Below the pieces are notes generated by a model. The model was not told where the DNA came from. It ran no database searches and saw nothing but the letters and a program-made list of their open reading frames with translations. Below, one piece after another: positions 1 through 12,583 of a DNA stretch of 32,374 bases. The stretch spans positions 171,170-203,543 of the forward strand of contig NAOQ01000004.1 of the NCBI GenBank assembly GCA_002751075.1, read 5' to 3'. Position 1 is the first letter of the stretch; each line of letters opens with the position of its first letter. This DNA is from Ichthyophonus hoferi (Eukaryota > Opisthokonta > Ichthyosporea > Ichthyophonida > Ichthyophonidae). The position numbers and the translations under genes are program-made.

Positions 1-75
1 TGTACAGTATAGTATAGTATAGTATAGTATAATATAGTATAGTATAGTATAGTATAGTATGGTATAGTATAGTAT
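1..75. repeat. AGTAT pentanucleotide microsatellite
   Basis: Near-perfect tandem copies of the pentamer AGTAT with a few substitutions. It runs off the left edge, so its full length is unknown. A short echo of the same pentamer occurs near 840-856. Confidence 0.95.
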
Positions 76-319
76 TGTAGAATTTGATATAGTAAGAAAT
101 AGTGTTGATATGGTAGAAAAGGTTCTTTTATGAAAGTTTTTTATATATCCAATCAGTACTCTAGTTTAAATTAATTCATTAATAATACCAGACTTGAGAT
201 ATAAACTATATTTCATATTTTATATTGGAAGTATTAAAAATATTTGACCAATGGATGACAGTCTGAAGGACATTTGGCGTCGAAATGACGTTTAATCTAT
301 GACATCACTGATTGGTTCC

Positions 320-429
320 CTATTTTTCAATAATGATTAACAGCGAGCTTTCGACCAACCAATGTGGCCCTTTAAACTCGGATACGTTATTAAATCCCAA
401 AGAATCTATGAAAGCCACTGAGAATTTAG
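320..429. other. Candidate coding exon, strand ambiguous
   Basis: This stretch is less AT-rich than its surroundings and is open on both strands. On the plus strand a pyrimidine-rich acceptor ending AACAG precedes 344 and a donor TTAG/GTATTT follows 429; the exon would encode a peptide beginning ELSTNQCGPLNSD. On the minus strand an acceptor TTCTCAG before 417 opens a frame that runs to a stop at 322-320 and contains GFNNVSEFKGPHWLVES, which could be a last exon of the metalloprotease gene. I recognise neither peptide, and no second exon confirms either reading. Confidence 0.25.
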
Positions 430-1530
430 GTATTTATATATTTACTTTTTGTATATTTGTATATATCTATATCGTTATTAGTGCTGCCATTTTAAATAAT
501 TTATTCTCTTATAAGGTTTTTTTGATTATTGAAATATTTCCTTTTATTGTAAAGGGTTTATAGACATGCAGACATGCAATTTAATATTCTGTAGCATAAG
601 CGTAAGAACAATAATAATTCAAGCCAATGATAATACAGTGCTAACTTAATGTGCCATTTTAATTGTTGTATATAATTACTATTAAAATTTCTTTCCTAAT
701 ACACTGCAATTCTAGTGGTCCAGACTTACCGCCCTAATGACTCATACCCAATCAAGTTATGTTTACCTTTAGTATGGCTATATGTAGCAGGATAGGTAAA
801 CCCGAGAGGGAGAGAATATTATGGCAAGAAACTATAATAGGTATAGTATAGTATAGATAATCCATTATAATAGGTGTAGGTATAGGTATATGTATAACTA
901 TAGGTATATATATATGTAAGTATATGTATAGTTATATATGGTTAATGTGTTACTATATATTTTCATGATGCCTCTATATAGGGATATATGTATGCGGTTG
1001 TGAGGGAATGTTTATTAGTATATATTGTAAAAGTCTATACCCATTGGTTCTATATATGTATGTGTATAACTATCTATGCTTTAATATCATTTTTACGTCT
1101 CCCATTTTCTTTTTCATTATTTACTTAATCAGCCATTGCTATATAAAGGTATATTGCCATATAAAGATAATATACTATTTTATATAGCGGTAAGGATATA
1201 TATATATAATTTACATATACGTGTTGTTTTATATTTTAAATCTATCACTATGACCAATCAGATTCCTTGATTACAAGGTATCAACAACACATGGAGTCCT
1301 TGGGGCCAAGAGGTCATCTAGAGAGCCATAGTAGAAAGATACCCCCTACCATAAAAGGAAACCATATGTATGTGTATTTATGTAATATAAAACAGATTGT
1401 AATATGATATAATACAATGGAGTATAACAGTTAAGCTTATCCAAGGAGTAGCTATTAACATCATAAAAAGTAGCTATTAGCATCATAAAAGTATTTTATT
1501 ACCTAACCATAATGCCATTATGGGTATATA
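430..1530. other. AT-rich non-coding stretch, nothing assigned
   Basis: The stretch contains TATA-rich low-complexity sequence (about 835-960 and 1130-1230). Two weak minus-strand exon-like islands, near 735-775 and 1260-1320, have possible splice signals but no recognisable peptide. No gene is supported. Confidence 0.5.
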
Positions 1531-1546
1531 TACATATTATTACTAT

Positions 1547-1569
1547 TACTTTTATTATTATTATTATTA

Positions 1570-1606
<37 letters not shown>

Positions 1607-1850
1607 TATTACCATTATTATTACTACTACTATTATTATTACTATTATTACTACTACTATTATTATTATTACTATTAGTATTATTACTATTATTGCTACT
1701 ACTATTATTATTATTACGATTATTACTATTACTACTATTATTATTATTACTATTATTATTAGTACTATTATTATTATTATTACTATTACCTCAATTAACA
1801 CCACCATCCCCACCATCACTACTACTACTAATAATAATATTTTTGGCATA
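1547..1850. repeat. ATT/TTA trinucleotide microsatellite, about 300 bp
   Basis: The tract is mostly TTA/ATT units interrupted by TAC, TGC and ACG variants. Open frames through it on both strands encode only poly-Ile, poly-Leu or poly-Thr and are artefacts of the repeat. Confidence 0.97.
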
Positions 1851-1892
1851 TTATCCCTGCCTATCATTAACAATATAGATTATTTTAAATGA

Positions 1893-2582
1893 AAGCCATT
1901 AAAACACTTTTAATTCCTAATGGGGACAATCATATCTTGCTCCAAACCCTTGTAGTATAATTAAACGAGCTTTTTATTTCTATCTTCTCACTCAATATGA
2001 TTCTATTATATATATAATGGTTTTCATATCAATTATATAATAAAAATAATATATGGTTTGTTTTGTTTGGGTTTTTATTTTGCTTTATAAAGGTAATTCG
2101 GTTGGGTTGTTTTAAAATTTAAAATTATATAATATGACAGGAAAACTAATTTAAAATATAACCATAATTGGTAAGACTTATACCAAATATTAATTATCCT
2201 ATCGTACATATTATTATGTTAACATATTATAATATTATTATACTACTATACGATTAACTACCATAAGACTAAACTATTATATTGCCATACTGTCATCTTG
2301 TCATGCAAACTCTCATACCAACATCTTGTAAAATTATTATACTACTATACTAACCTACCTGCATATCATTTTCATGCTTAATGCAATTAAATAGAATGAG
2401 TGTACGCAATAGACCGTGTTGAAGTAATTATTGTTGTATCCAGCTTGTCTCAATAAAACGTTGAAGTGTTTAGCACAAAATGAATAGAAATTTACAATAA
2501 CAACAATAGTAAACAAAACTACACATAATATAATTAATGCTATGATTCCATATAAAATACATTTTTCACACGATTAACTTAC
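1893..2582. other. Region downstream of the last confident metalloprotease exon
   Basis: It must hold an intron, and possibly further exons, of the minus-strand metalloprotease, because the exon ending at 2583 finishes mid-codon. The best continuation is 2448-2359 on the minus strand: acceptor ATTGAG, one base completing the split codon, 29 open codons, then donor GCAG/GTAGGT. The encoded peptide (contains QAGYNNNYFNTVYC) does not look like the expected downstream domain, so it is left out of the gene model. Confidence 0.3.
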
Positions 2583-5500
2583 TCTTGCCCGCTATTTCCA
2601 TTAACATCTAATTGACGGTATTCTAATTCATACTTGAGACCCGCTAAATCATGAAGACGTGATCGCACAGGAATCTGATTAGTTTACATGGATGTATTAT
2701 ATTATTACTTTCCCTTGTTCTTAAATTAATCTTGTTATAATATCTCTGTATGCTGGCACGGGCGGCGATAAGCAATTGAACTATCAATAAATACAAAAGG
2801 TATATTAATCAAATTATTTAGAAAGTCAAAGCATAATTAAATTAAGTATGAAAATATAACAATATAAAGCTACTACTTACTGTAGCCATCAATTTGCCAG
2901 CACCCAGTGCATTGACGTGATCATGACCAAATAGTTTGTAAATACCTGACTTCTCTATAGCCATTACCTGCGAGGTTAACAGTATGAGAGCAATATAATT
3001 GGACTATATTGTTATTGGGATACTACTAGTGGATATATATGATGAGATTGTGTTAATGTTGTATATGTTTGCTTGGTTGTCTACAACCTCTTTTGGTAAT
3101 AGCTGGCAGTCACTCTAAACAGGGATGGGGTCATTACTGCATAAACTGAAATTAACAGTATAGATAATATTAATAATTAGGCTTAACAGCATATGTAAAA
3201 CCAAAACAAATTAATTAAAGATGTCATACATTGTCATTTAGTATCCAGCCATAATGAAGTTTAGTACGAGCGGAGAAATGACGCTTGCCTGAGGGAAGTG
3301 GATCGATTTTTATGTCACTTGTTATTATTATTATCATTATCATTATTATCATTATTGGTATTACTATTGCTATTATTACTATTATTATTATTAAAATGAA
3401 GGAAAAATAAAAATATAATAGAGTAAATGTATTGGCGTATGCATATGCAATTGCTATACCAAGGATAATTAATTTGTAATGTGATGTGGTGGTACTTAAA
3501 AATATAAGTTTGTAATAAAACATTAGTATATTGAAATGATTGAAGGATTTGACATTAATATTTTAATATACTAGGCAGTACACAGACACAGGCTATGAAT
3601 AATTTATTGCTATTGGATAGATGGATACGGGATTTCAGAAATTAAAATCTAAGAATAAAGATAGATAGGTATTGGCCAAGATAAATTTACCCGTTCCATC
3701 GGCTATTCCCATGGCTGACCATTGGTCAGCATACTGCAGCACTTTGCCCCTCCCGATATAGCTTCTATATAAGCCAATAATAAATCAGTAACATACACCA
3801 TAGTCAATAATACCTGGGCTTGCGATAGAAATATATGATTATTTTTTATTGCATTGAGAAATATAGTAGTAACCAATAGGAAAGGTATTTTACGTATAAG
3901 GGGAGTAGGTTTCTAGCCAATAACCTATAATTGCAGTTACATAAACCGAGCATTTAAAAGGGAAAATTCTATGTTGTAAACTATTATTGGTTAATACAAG
4001 CTGATTTTTAATTGGATGAAATATGGAATAGAGGTGAAACTAAGGCAGGATCTATAACACTATGATGTAATTGGCTCTACATAAAATGGGTTACTATATT
4101 AGTGTAGTATCAGGTGCCAGGCATTTTAAAACTAAACAGGCTGCACTACCAACACTATGCATAGATAAATGGAGAAAGATAGAACGAGGTGGGGTGGGGT
4201 AAGAAGGAATACTATACCTATCGGAATTTGTTGTAGGAACCCAGGCATTGGCATGCCATGACCCCATATTGTGACCTATTTCTGCAGATGTATGGGTAGG
4301 TAATAAGATATATGTATGCCATAATATAAGCGTATGTAATTAGGTATGTGTGGTGATATAACGCAAAGGGAAAAAGAATTTAGAAAGTTATGCTAATACA
4401 AAAAAGAAAGGGATAAATAAATATATCTGTGCACTAGTGAAGTTATTTTTATATGTTTTAGTTAATGCATGTAAACTATACTGTGTAAATATTGTTTATA
4501 TGAACGTATACATATATGGTATATATAAGTATATGAACGTATACATATATGGTATATATAAGTATATGCTGTATACATAATAATGTAAATATATATTTAT
4601 AGGGGTCTAAATGCATATATTGTATCTATCTATATGTACCTGCTACATCTATGACCTCCCCGCCTCTTGTTTTCACATCCAAACACTCGCGTCTAAAATT
4701 ACCTATTCATAGATAGTAGTAATACTTATGCCAATGATATCATAATGTACAGAATTTTAAAATTTTGCTTTAAAAGCAAGCATATTAAATTAAGCATTTT
4801 AAAAATAATTTTTAAAGGAGGCTTACCATGGGCTATGACTCGGAGAGTAAATTCTCCATTGACTAGAACACCTGAGGATCCTACAAAGCCCAGTCCTGAC
4901 ATGGAAATAGTTTCTAGGGAAATTAATTGTTGGTTATGATTGGTTGATTAAAATGGCTTTGCATATCTGGATAATAATAATATCAATAATAGTAATTAAT
5001 AATATTGGTAATAATAATAATAAATAATAGTAAATAATAATAATAATAATAATAAATAATAGTAACAATGACAATAAGAATAACAATAATAACAATAATA
5101 ATGATGATAACAAGGGTATACATAATTTAATGAATGTAGGGTATACTGTACTAAATTTACGCGTAGAAACAAATATAGATATAGAGAACATTACATCTTA
5201 TATAGAAAGTATATTAATAAATTGTAGTAATTGGATAGAAAATCTTATATGCTGGTGGCTTACTCATAGTGCTGTGCAGTATGATGAAGGTACTATGGGA
5301 CGAATTGAATCTGTCAAAGAAGAGATTAGATTCTTAATATTATTGGCTGGTATTTATTAGCTATAAACATAAATATGTGTGTGCATGTAGGTATATTCCT
5401 ATGTTATTATATTACTATATTACTATATTCCTATGTTATTATATTACCATGTTATTTTATTCCTATGCTATTTTATTCCTATGCTATTATATTTCTATGT

Positions 5501-8500
5501 TGTTATATTACCATGTTATTTTATTCCTATGCTATTATATTACTATATTATTATACTACTATATTATTATATTTCTATGTTATTATACTACTATCTTATT
5601 ATATCTCTGTGTTATTATATTTCTATGTTATTATATTTCTAGGTTATTATATTACTATATTATTATACTACTATTTTATTATATTTTTATGTTATTGTAT
5701 TACTATGTTATCATGGCAATATATAACTATACCACTATACCATACCCTGCTGCCCGGGACCCATCATCAAATAACTCCTGATAACGTCGCTCATTGCTAG
5801 CATAATACTCTGTAGTTGGTGGTGAGCACCACGATTAGTTTATAATTGGTCTAGAGACGTAATAGATTGATATGGAGTGAATAAGATGGAGAGATTAAAA
5901 TATCTTAGAAAAGATAATATAAAGAGAAAAAAAAGAAAGAAAGAAAGAAAAAAATAAAATAAGTACAGGGCCTCAAGAGGTAAAGAGAAAGAAGAAATAA
6001 TTACAAGAGATCACATTTAGAGAAATATATTGATACTTTACACCCTTCTTGTTATAAGAGCATAAATTAATAGTATATATCATGTATATCTTATATACCG
6101 CATATACTATAGATACTTTATATACCCTATATTTTCTATGTACTTTACATACCTCATGTACCTTATATACCATATATATCCTATATAATTGATATGTCAT
6201 ATATTTTATATACTCTATATCACGTATATCATATACTCTCTATGTACTCTACATACCTTAAGTACCTTAAATATCATATGTATACCACATACCCTACATA
6301 CTCTATATACCATATATGACTTTATATACTGCACGGAGCATACAGATCATACATACTAAACATATTTTGAGTAATTAATATTATTGAAAAGATATGTAGT
6401 AATAAATGATATAATAATGGGTTGGGGTGAATTGTCGTTGGTTAACTAACCCTTTGACTGTGGCATTCTTGTCACCTCAGTAATATCCCAGCTCCACTTA
6501 AGCTGTGGAATAGGCGTGATATAGTAAGATTTGGTATGGTATAGTACAAACTGTATATGTATTAATATATATACTACGATAGCTCAGAAGAGTACAATTA
6601 ATAAAGGATAAATATTGGTAGGCTAATTGTAGTAACCAGTTAAAACAAGCATATATAAAATATAATATGCAAAATAAAATATATTAAGAAGCCTACTGCA
6701 AGGCCAAACACCCAGGTAGTTAAATGATCTATCTCATTATCTACCACATTATTTATCACAATATCTATCTCAGTATCTATCCCAATCTATAATAGGGTAT
6801 ACAGGTTAAACTATAGATCACCTTGTTGTAAGAGTTAATCAAAAAGAACGGCGCGATCTCATTGCCGAACAAAGCATCAACTCTGTCAGCATTCCAACCT
6901 GTAAAATTATGGGATTGAGTAATAATAGATAGTAGAAACGATTGGCTGCCAGTAGGTTATATTATAATTGATTAATAAACTAATTATTACAAGCCGCATA
7001 TAAGCATGATTTGAAAATACCAAGATAATATTACAAATAAATAAGTTGGAATTGGAATATATGAGAAGGCTTGGAAGTTTATTGGATTATAATTAACCAA
7101 TATGCTATAGTGCAATTTATATAAATATGGATGTGAAATTTTACATATTTATATTATTATACATTATAATATGTTACTATATGTTATTATGTGTTACTAT
7201 ATGTTATTATATGTTATAATATATGCTATTATATGTTACTATATGCTATTATATGTTACTATATGTTATTATATGTTATTATATGTTACCATATGTTATT
7301 ATATGTTACTATATGTTATTATATGTTACTATATGTTATTATATGTTACAATGTGCTATTATATGTTACTATATGTTATTATATGTTATTATATGTTAAA
7401 ATATGTGCTATTATATGCCACTATATGTTACTATATGTTGTTATATATTGGCCTGACTATGAGGGCATTAGAGTAGCAAAGGATAAGCAGAGGTCTTGCC
7501 CACATTGGAAAACAATGGTAATATTAGGCATATCATAAAACAATAAGAGACCTTACCTTGATCAGCGTTAGGAAATCCAGGATCGTCTTGAAAGTCAACT
7601 ATTATTACCAGTATTCTTTTAGCATCCTTGTATCCCAACGTATTAATTAATATTATATTGACTAATTATTTAATTAATTAATGATGTAGAGCGTACTGTA
7701 GTACCAACTACCCATCTATTCATTTGCTATGTATTTTGACATATTAGCTGTGTTATGGGATGCCAATATATCTTTCCAACCCAATTGCACTACTGCGTTT
7801 TGTATAAATCATAAAAAGTTGTCTTATTAAACTGACGTTCATAATATTCTAGATTGTTTTCTCTTTATTTATTTTGTTCGAATGGGAGACATATGGATAT
7901 ATTTTAAGGACTGTGTATAAAAGAGAAAAGAAATTTCAACCACGTATTCTTTTTAAAATTTAAATTCAGAGACAGGTAGACAGGAGTTACGATTGCAATA
8001 CTACACAGGAATAAAGGAACAATAAGGGGAGTATATGTGTATGTAGGGAGGTAGGGAGGTAGGCATGTACGTATGCATGCAGTTAGATAGGTAAGTAGAG
8101 AGGTAAGTAGGTATGTATTTATGTATATATATATGCTTGTATGTATGTATGTATATACGTATGTATGTATATAGGTAGGTAAGTAGGAAGATAGTTATGT
8201 ATGTAGCAGGTAGGTAGAGCAAGTATATATGTGCAACTACAGGGTATAGGGCCCTTTACCATTTCAATACTAACTGACTCCGTCATGGAAAGGTTGAAGT
8301 CAGACTCTGTAATAAACAATTCTATTAAATATTTGAAACCTGCTTGAGTTAACAATGGGAGTATCACGTGTATTATGCAATATATCTATACATACAGCAG
8401 GGGCCAGTGGGCTGTTGGTTGTCATCAACAAACTAGTTACCGTTAGGTTACTAATTGCCATATATAGCTATTTTAGTGTGTTCCACATATGGTATTCGAT

Positions 8501-11500
8501 CTAGTATGTGGTAAAATAAATTTTGGTATTTTTTAATCAGTTCTGGGCAAATGCAATCTTTATGTGTAACCCTATTGGTTAATTTTGTATTTAATAAGCA
8601 GTATATATAAACCTGAGCCACACTGTATTTAGTATGGCTTTTATTAGCTCATAAATTACTGTCCAATTTATCTAAGTAGTTTAATTTGAATATCAGATCA
8701 GTCTACGCAGGCGAGCCTTAAAAGCAGTTAATACAGTTAACTAGTTAATTAGGAAATAGCTGTGATTCAAGTAATATTAATTGCATATACCACCCCTACC
8801 ATCATGACCTGGCCATGACTCATTATCCTTCATCTACCCTTACATTAGCCGTGTGTAGTTATTAGTCTTACCAGGTCTAGCTTATATTTATTTGTGTTCA
8901 TTCAACACTTTGACGCTGGCTTTTATAGGTTATATGCTAGTCTACATTAATGGAAGTTTCCTAAAAAACTTGCTATTTTAGCATAAATATACATCCTGAT
9001 GTACGGATCAATGTGAATTTGGTAAGCAGAAATAAAAGGAATATAAAAAATAAATAACAAAATGCTACAATGAGAAATTGATACATCTACATATATAATA
9101 CTATGTATAACTGTAATTGTTTATGACGTATTGTCTCTAAACATCCTAACACTTTTAATTATATATATATTACTATTGGTATGTTAGATTATGTTATCAT
9201 TAACCTGCCAAATTCGTTGTACCTTAACACTATTTTTTCAGATCTCAAAACAATCCCATCTACTATCCACAAGGTCCTAAATATACTTACCGTTGCTTGC
9301 CAGATCTTCTGCCGTCATAAATTTATCTTCCTTACAGTCTCTAATAGTGTTCAGATATGATATAGAGCTTGTCCTGAGGTTGAATATGGGCATAAGTGGT
9401 GACTACTATTAAGATGTGATTTATGAATTAAATAGAGGTGTTGGTTGGTAAATATTAACTCAGCTTGTTCTTTCTTGGTGTTTTTACGGAATACCTGGCC
9501 TAGTCGCCCATTTGGTAATGCCTTTTAATGAACCCTCGTCTATCAATCAACGATAAATAATAAGAGATAAATTATGATAAACCTATGATTGAACGCCATG
9601 ATTTATGAGTGGAATGCGATTAATTTGGTAAGAATATCCAATTGGAGATCTGTTCATCAATGAAAGACAAGGTTGTTAAATTAAAAGCATTGAGTAAATA
9701 TTGTGTCAAAAATCTCTAGTTTTTGGCATCATAGAGTCCAATCATATTATTTTATATTTATCAAAGAACGGCAAACAGAAATCCACATGACTAATTAAGG
9801 CTTGTATTTTAATTATATATCTCATTTCCCATTGACCCCGGGAGGCCCTCTGATTTAAAAAATTCAATTGTAGGGGGAAATTTTAAACATGCCTCTAACC
9901 CTACTGATGATATTTTATATTATCTAACTATTGCCCTATTGCTCTAAAATGTATTGAGATCAGTTTATCTTGATGAAAAAGAATGCATAATTGGTGTATA
10001 TAGGGGATTCAGTACATTGGCTGCAGGGGCCAAACTTAAACATAAACATACTAAGTTTTAAATTTAAATTTTAAAATTTTAAATCCCTCGGGTATCACTT
10101 ACTCTTCCCTTTTCCTTATACATACATCTCCCTTTCCCTTGTCTGGAAGGGGTCCTTCAGCAATAGCCGCAATACGTTCTTCGTGGAAATATACCCCTGA
10201 TTGGTTGTTTGTAGATATCTCCGTTTAGAAACAAACATGTATATACATAAATCTACGTATTATTAATCACACGTACATATATACATATATTATCTTTTTA
10301 TTAAGCATACATACACGTACCTACATCGTATTAAACCCATATACATGTATATACGTACCTGTATGTCATTAAACACTGAGACACAGAGGTACAGACGTGA
10401 TTCAACTAACATGAACATATATGCAAGCATTATTCACTATTCTAATATCCTATCACAAACACTACCATGAGCTGATATAAAGGCGGAGGTCAACTTCTTC
10501 ATTCTCCCATACACATAAGCATCATATGTTACCCCCTGTGTAAGGAAAAAGGAAATGAGGCTTGTATTGGCAGTGATCCATAGACCTATGGACACCAAAT
10601 TTTAAAGTCACACAATATGATAAAGAGAGACTTAACGGTAGTATCCCGCGTTTATCTATATATGCCTATCTAGGAGAGCAAGAAAAGGCTGTAGAATGGC
10701 CAAAATATGTATAGAATTGCAATGGAATTGCAATATTCTTGCATTTATGGTTATTAATCAATGTTATAATTATATGTAAACAGGTTGTGACAATGTTATA
10801 GCCTATAAGGCACTGTATTGTAATGTTATTTAACTTGGAATCATCGCTTTCCTTACTTTCATTGCTTGATTGCTAGTCACAATGCATTATCCACTATAAA
10901 TGATTATCAGTAATAAAATATAATTAGAAAAATGTTGCCAACCTTAATTGGGAATATGACTCTGTATTCATCCCTGTGGGTATTGGCTGGTCCATCCCCA
11001 TTGAGAACCAAGTCACATATCACACCAAGTTTCCCTATTTCCTGAAATATTACTTCTAACTGGTCCTATGAATTATTTGAAGATCAAAGGAGGAGGATAG
11101 GAGGGGAAATGTTAGGTTACTCTGCAGATCTAATCTTTCTGCTCCTTATGCAAACAAAAAAACACATAAAATAGATTAGTTATAGTCTATACACTAGCAG
11201 AAATATATATTATACGAGTAAATATACTATTATATAAACCTATGCACTTAAATGCGCAGACCCATTTACTCTATTTATATAAGATGCGTCTCTTTCTCCC
11301 TATTGCATTAAGACCATATCCACACTTGCCTCTATCAGATTATTAAAAGGGCGATAAGACCTTGTCTTCAATCCATACTTCACTGCTGTTCTTGGATCGT
11401 TCTTAATTAACCTTAACATTGCAGTTTTTCGTTCTCGGGCCAATTTGAATCCGTTGATTAGCACCTCATCTGCAACTGAGGAAACAAAAGAACAATATAA

Positions 11501-12553
11501 ATAATAAATAAGAGCATATAATGGAGGTAAAATTCAAGATCGTTGAGATGGGGCAAGCGAGAGAAAACCATGCTAACCATTGATTAATGAACATAAATAT
11601 TAATGTATGAATGTGGATGATTATATTTGTATTAAAAGATTCTGTCTGCCAGTCTCATTTACCATGTTATTTTAAATATTGACAATAATTTATTAAGGTC
11701 TCAATATTAATATTAAAGTGATGTGTATTAAATTTGATATCCGGTAATAGTCCTTTCATTACTTGTTTCCTCCTGACCCTGTCCTTATTTGCCCTCCATA
11801 TTAGGTCCTGTGTATACGACCCATCTCTTTAGACAGAATAAATGCCGTAGTGCAAAAAAATACATATTACAGTTTAACTTTTATGAGACATTATAACTAT
11901 AGTTCACTTAATAGTTCATATACTTTAACAATTGTAAGGCAAGTTAGGGATATGGTGGGAGTTCAGGAATAGCCCAGTAAATGTATCCTAAAAAATTTCG
12001 CTTTAAAATGTTAAATTGGGTAATACATTGATCACGACACCAGGATTTGGCATAACTAGGTGGGACTGTAGTCATGGCTTATCTAAAAAAAATTAGATAT
12101 AATAGGGAGTGAAATCGGGAATGAGTTTATACGGTGTAACTATTAGCTACAAAACTATCTTAAACCGTATCTCACAATGAAAATATATAAAAGCAACATA
12201 AAATTCTACAATACTAAGCCAATTCCAATTACAAACTTAAGATACCTACCTTTAGAGCCCTTGAAGCTAATAGCCCACGTCAAAAAGGTGTCCATAGTCT
12301 TCAAATCGTCGTCTCTTCCATCATACGTCATATAGGGCAACATTGGAGTGTTTACCTTTATCGATGGGCTTACAGTACGACGGTTGGAATATATATCGGT
12401 TGGTTTTACCTCAATATTTTCTATAGTTTCTACTAATCGATTACTAATTATTAATGGATTGTTCTCATTTCTTTTATGATGAATCGACCGCCCCCAAGAT
12501 ACGGCATAGAGAAAGATAAATAAAATAAGCCATTTCAGTATTTGACACTTCAT
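2583..12553 (-). CDS. Secreted gametolysin-like (M11/M6-type) zinc metalloprotease, 3' end unresolved
   Basis: Exons on the minus strand: 12553-12250, 11475-11330, 11041-10943, 10535-10466, 10196-10103, 9373-9291, 8306-8260, 7626-7557, 6898-6822, 6502-6451, 5809-5746, 5310-5264, 4913-4827, 4281-4218, 3764-3691, 3288-3230, 2967-2881, 2674-2583. Every junction agrees in phase, giving about 538 residues. I chose the Met at 12553 because a signal peptide follows at once (MKCQILKWLILFIFLYAVSW); an in-frame ATG lies ten codons upstream. Residues about 103-240 (containing EVLINGFKLARERK, later YDAYVYGR) resemble the N-terminal region of large secreted bacterial proteins, from memory. The protease domain starts near residue 282 (RILVIIVDFQDDPG). 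It carries HEIGHNMGSWH at 413-423, the metzincin-type zinc site with its catalytic Glu split across an intron, and a Met-turn YADQWSAMG at 446-454. Such enzymes cleave extracellular matrix or cell-wall proteins; the substrate here is unknown. Exons beyond 2583 were not found. Confidence 0.88.
4498..4564. repeat. 33-bp direct repeat, two copies
   Basis: Two adjacent, essentially identical copies of a unit containing ATATGAACGTATACATATAT, inside the metalloprotease intron 4282-4826. Confidence 0.85.
4967..5105. repeat. AAT trinucleotide microsatellite
   Basis: AAT units with TAG, CAA and TGA interruptions. It occupies much of the metalloprotease intron 4914-5263. Confidence 0.93.
5396..5715. 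repeat. AT-rich minisatellite of TATTCCTATGTTAT-type units
   Basis: About 320 bp of variant 11-15 bp units such as TTATATTACTATA and TTATTTCTATGTTA, filling nearly all of the metalloprotease intron 5311-5745. All three plus-strand frames stay open over parts of it, producing Tyr/Ile/Leu-rich artefact ORFs. Confidence 0.93.
6055..6320. repeat. Degenerate TATATACC/TACATACC repeat tract
   Basis: Imperfect 10-15 bp units built on TATATACC, CATATAC and TACTCTATA, within the metalloprotease intron 5810-6450. The minus-strand open frame over it is repeat-driven. Confidence 0.75.
7141..7447. repeat. Decamer minisatellite (TATATGTTAT/TATATGTTAC)n
   Basis: Roughly thirty copies of a 10-bp unit, mostly alternating between a T and a C at the last base, within the metalloprotease intron 6899-7556. 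It is much more regular than the 5.4 kb minisatellite, which suggests recent expansion. Plus-strand frames encode only MLLYVICYY-type repeats. Confidence 0.95.
8026..8215. repeat. GTAT/GTAG tetranucleotide tract
   Basis: Tandem GTAT, GTAG and GGTA units within the metalloprotease intron 7627-8259. Two minus-strand open frames across it are artefacts, except that the distal end of one contains the real exon 8306-8260. Confidence 0.92.
11042..11329 (-). other. GC-AG intron of the metalloprotease gene
   Basis: The exon ending at 11330 is followed by GCAAGT (exon GAG/GCAAGT). The next exon starts after TTTCAG. Both sides are in phase zero and the joined peptide reads NNLIE/EIGKLGV. A GT donor four bases downstream would break the frame. 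GC-AG introns are a known minority class that keep an otherwise strong consensus, as here. Confidence 0.8.
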
Positions 12554-12583
12554 TGTTTTACTTAGAAAATAATTGCAATTCAA

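Noticed and set aside
1499-1892. Open frames of about 100-126 codons on both strands
   Set aside because: They are translations of the ATT microsatellite (poly-Ile, poly-Leu) with no other sequence signal.
5375-5800. Three overlapping plus-strand frames of up to 141 codons, Tyr/Leu/Ile-rich, resembling membrane proteins
   Set aside because: All arise from the minisatellite filling an intron of the minus-strand metalloprotease; their ends overlap the real exon 5809-5746.
7171-7538. Plus-strand MLLYVIICYY repeat frames
   Set aside because: Decamer minisatellite translated in frame; 10-bp periodicity cycles through frames without a stop.
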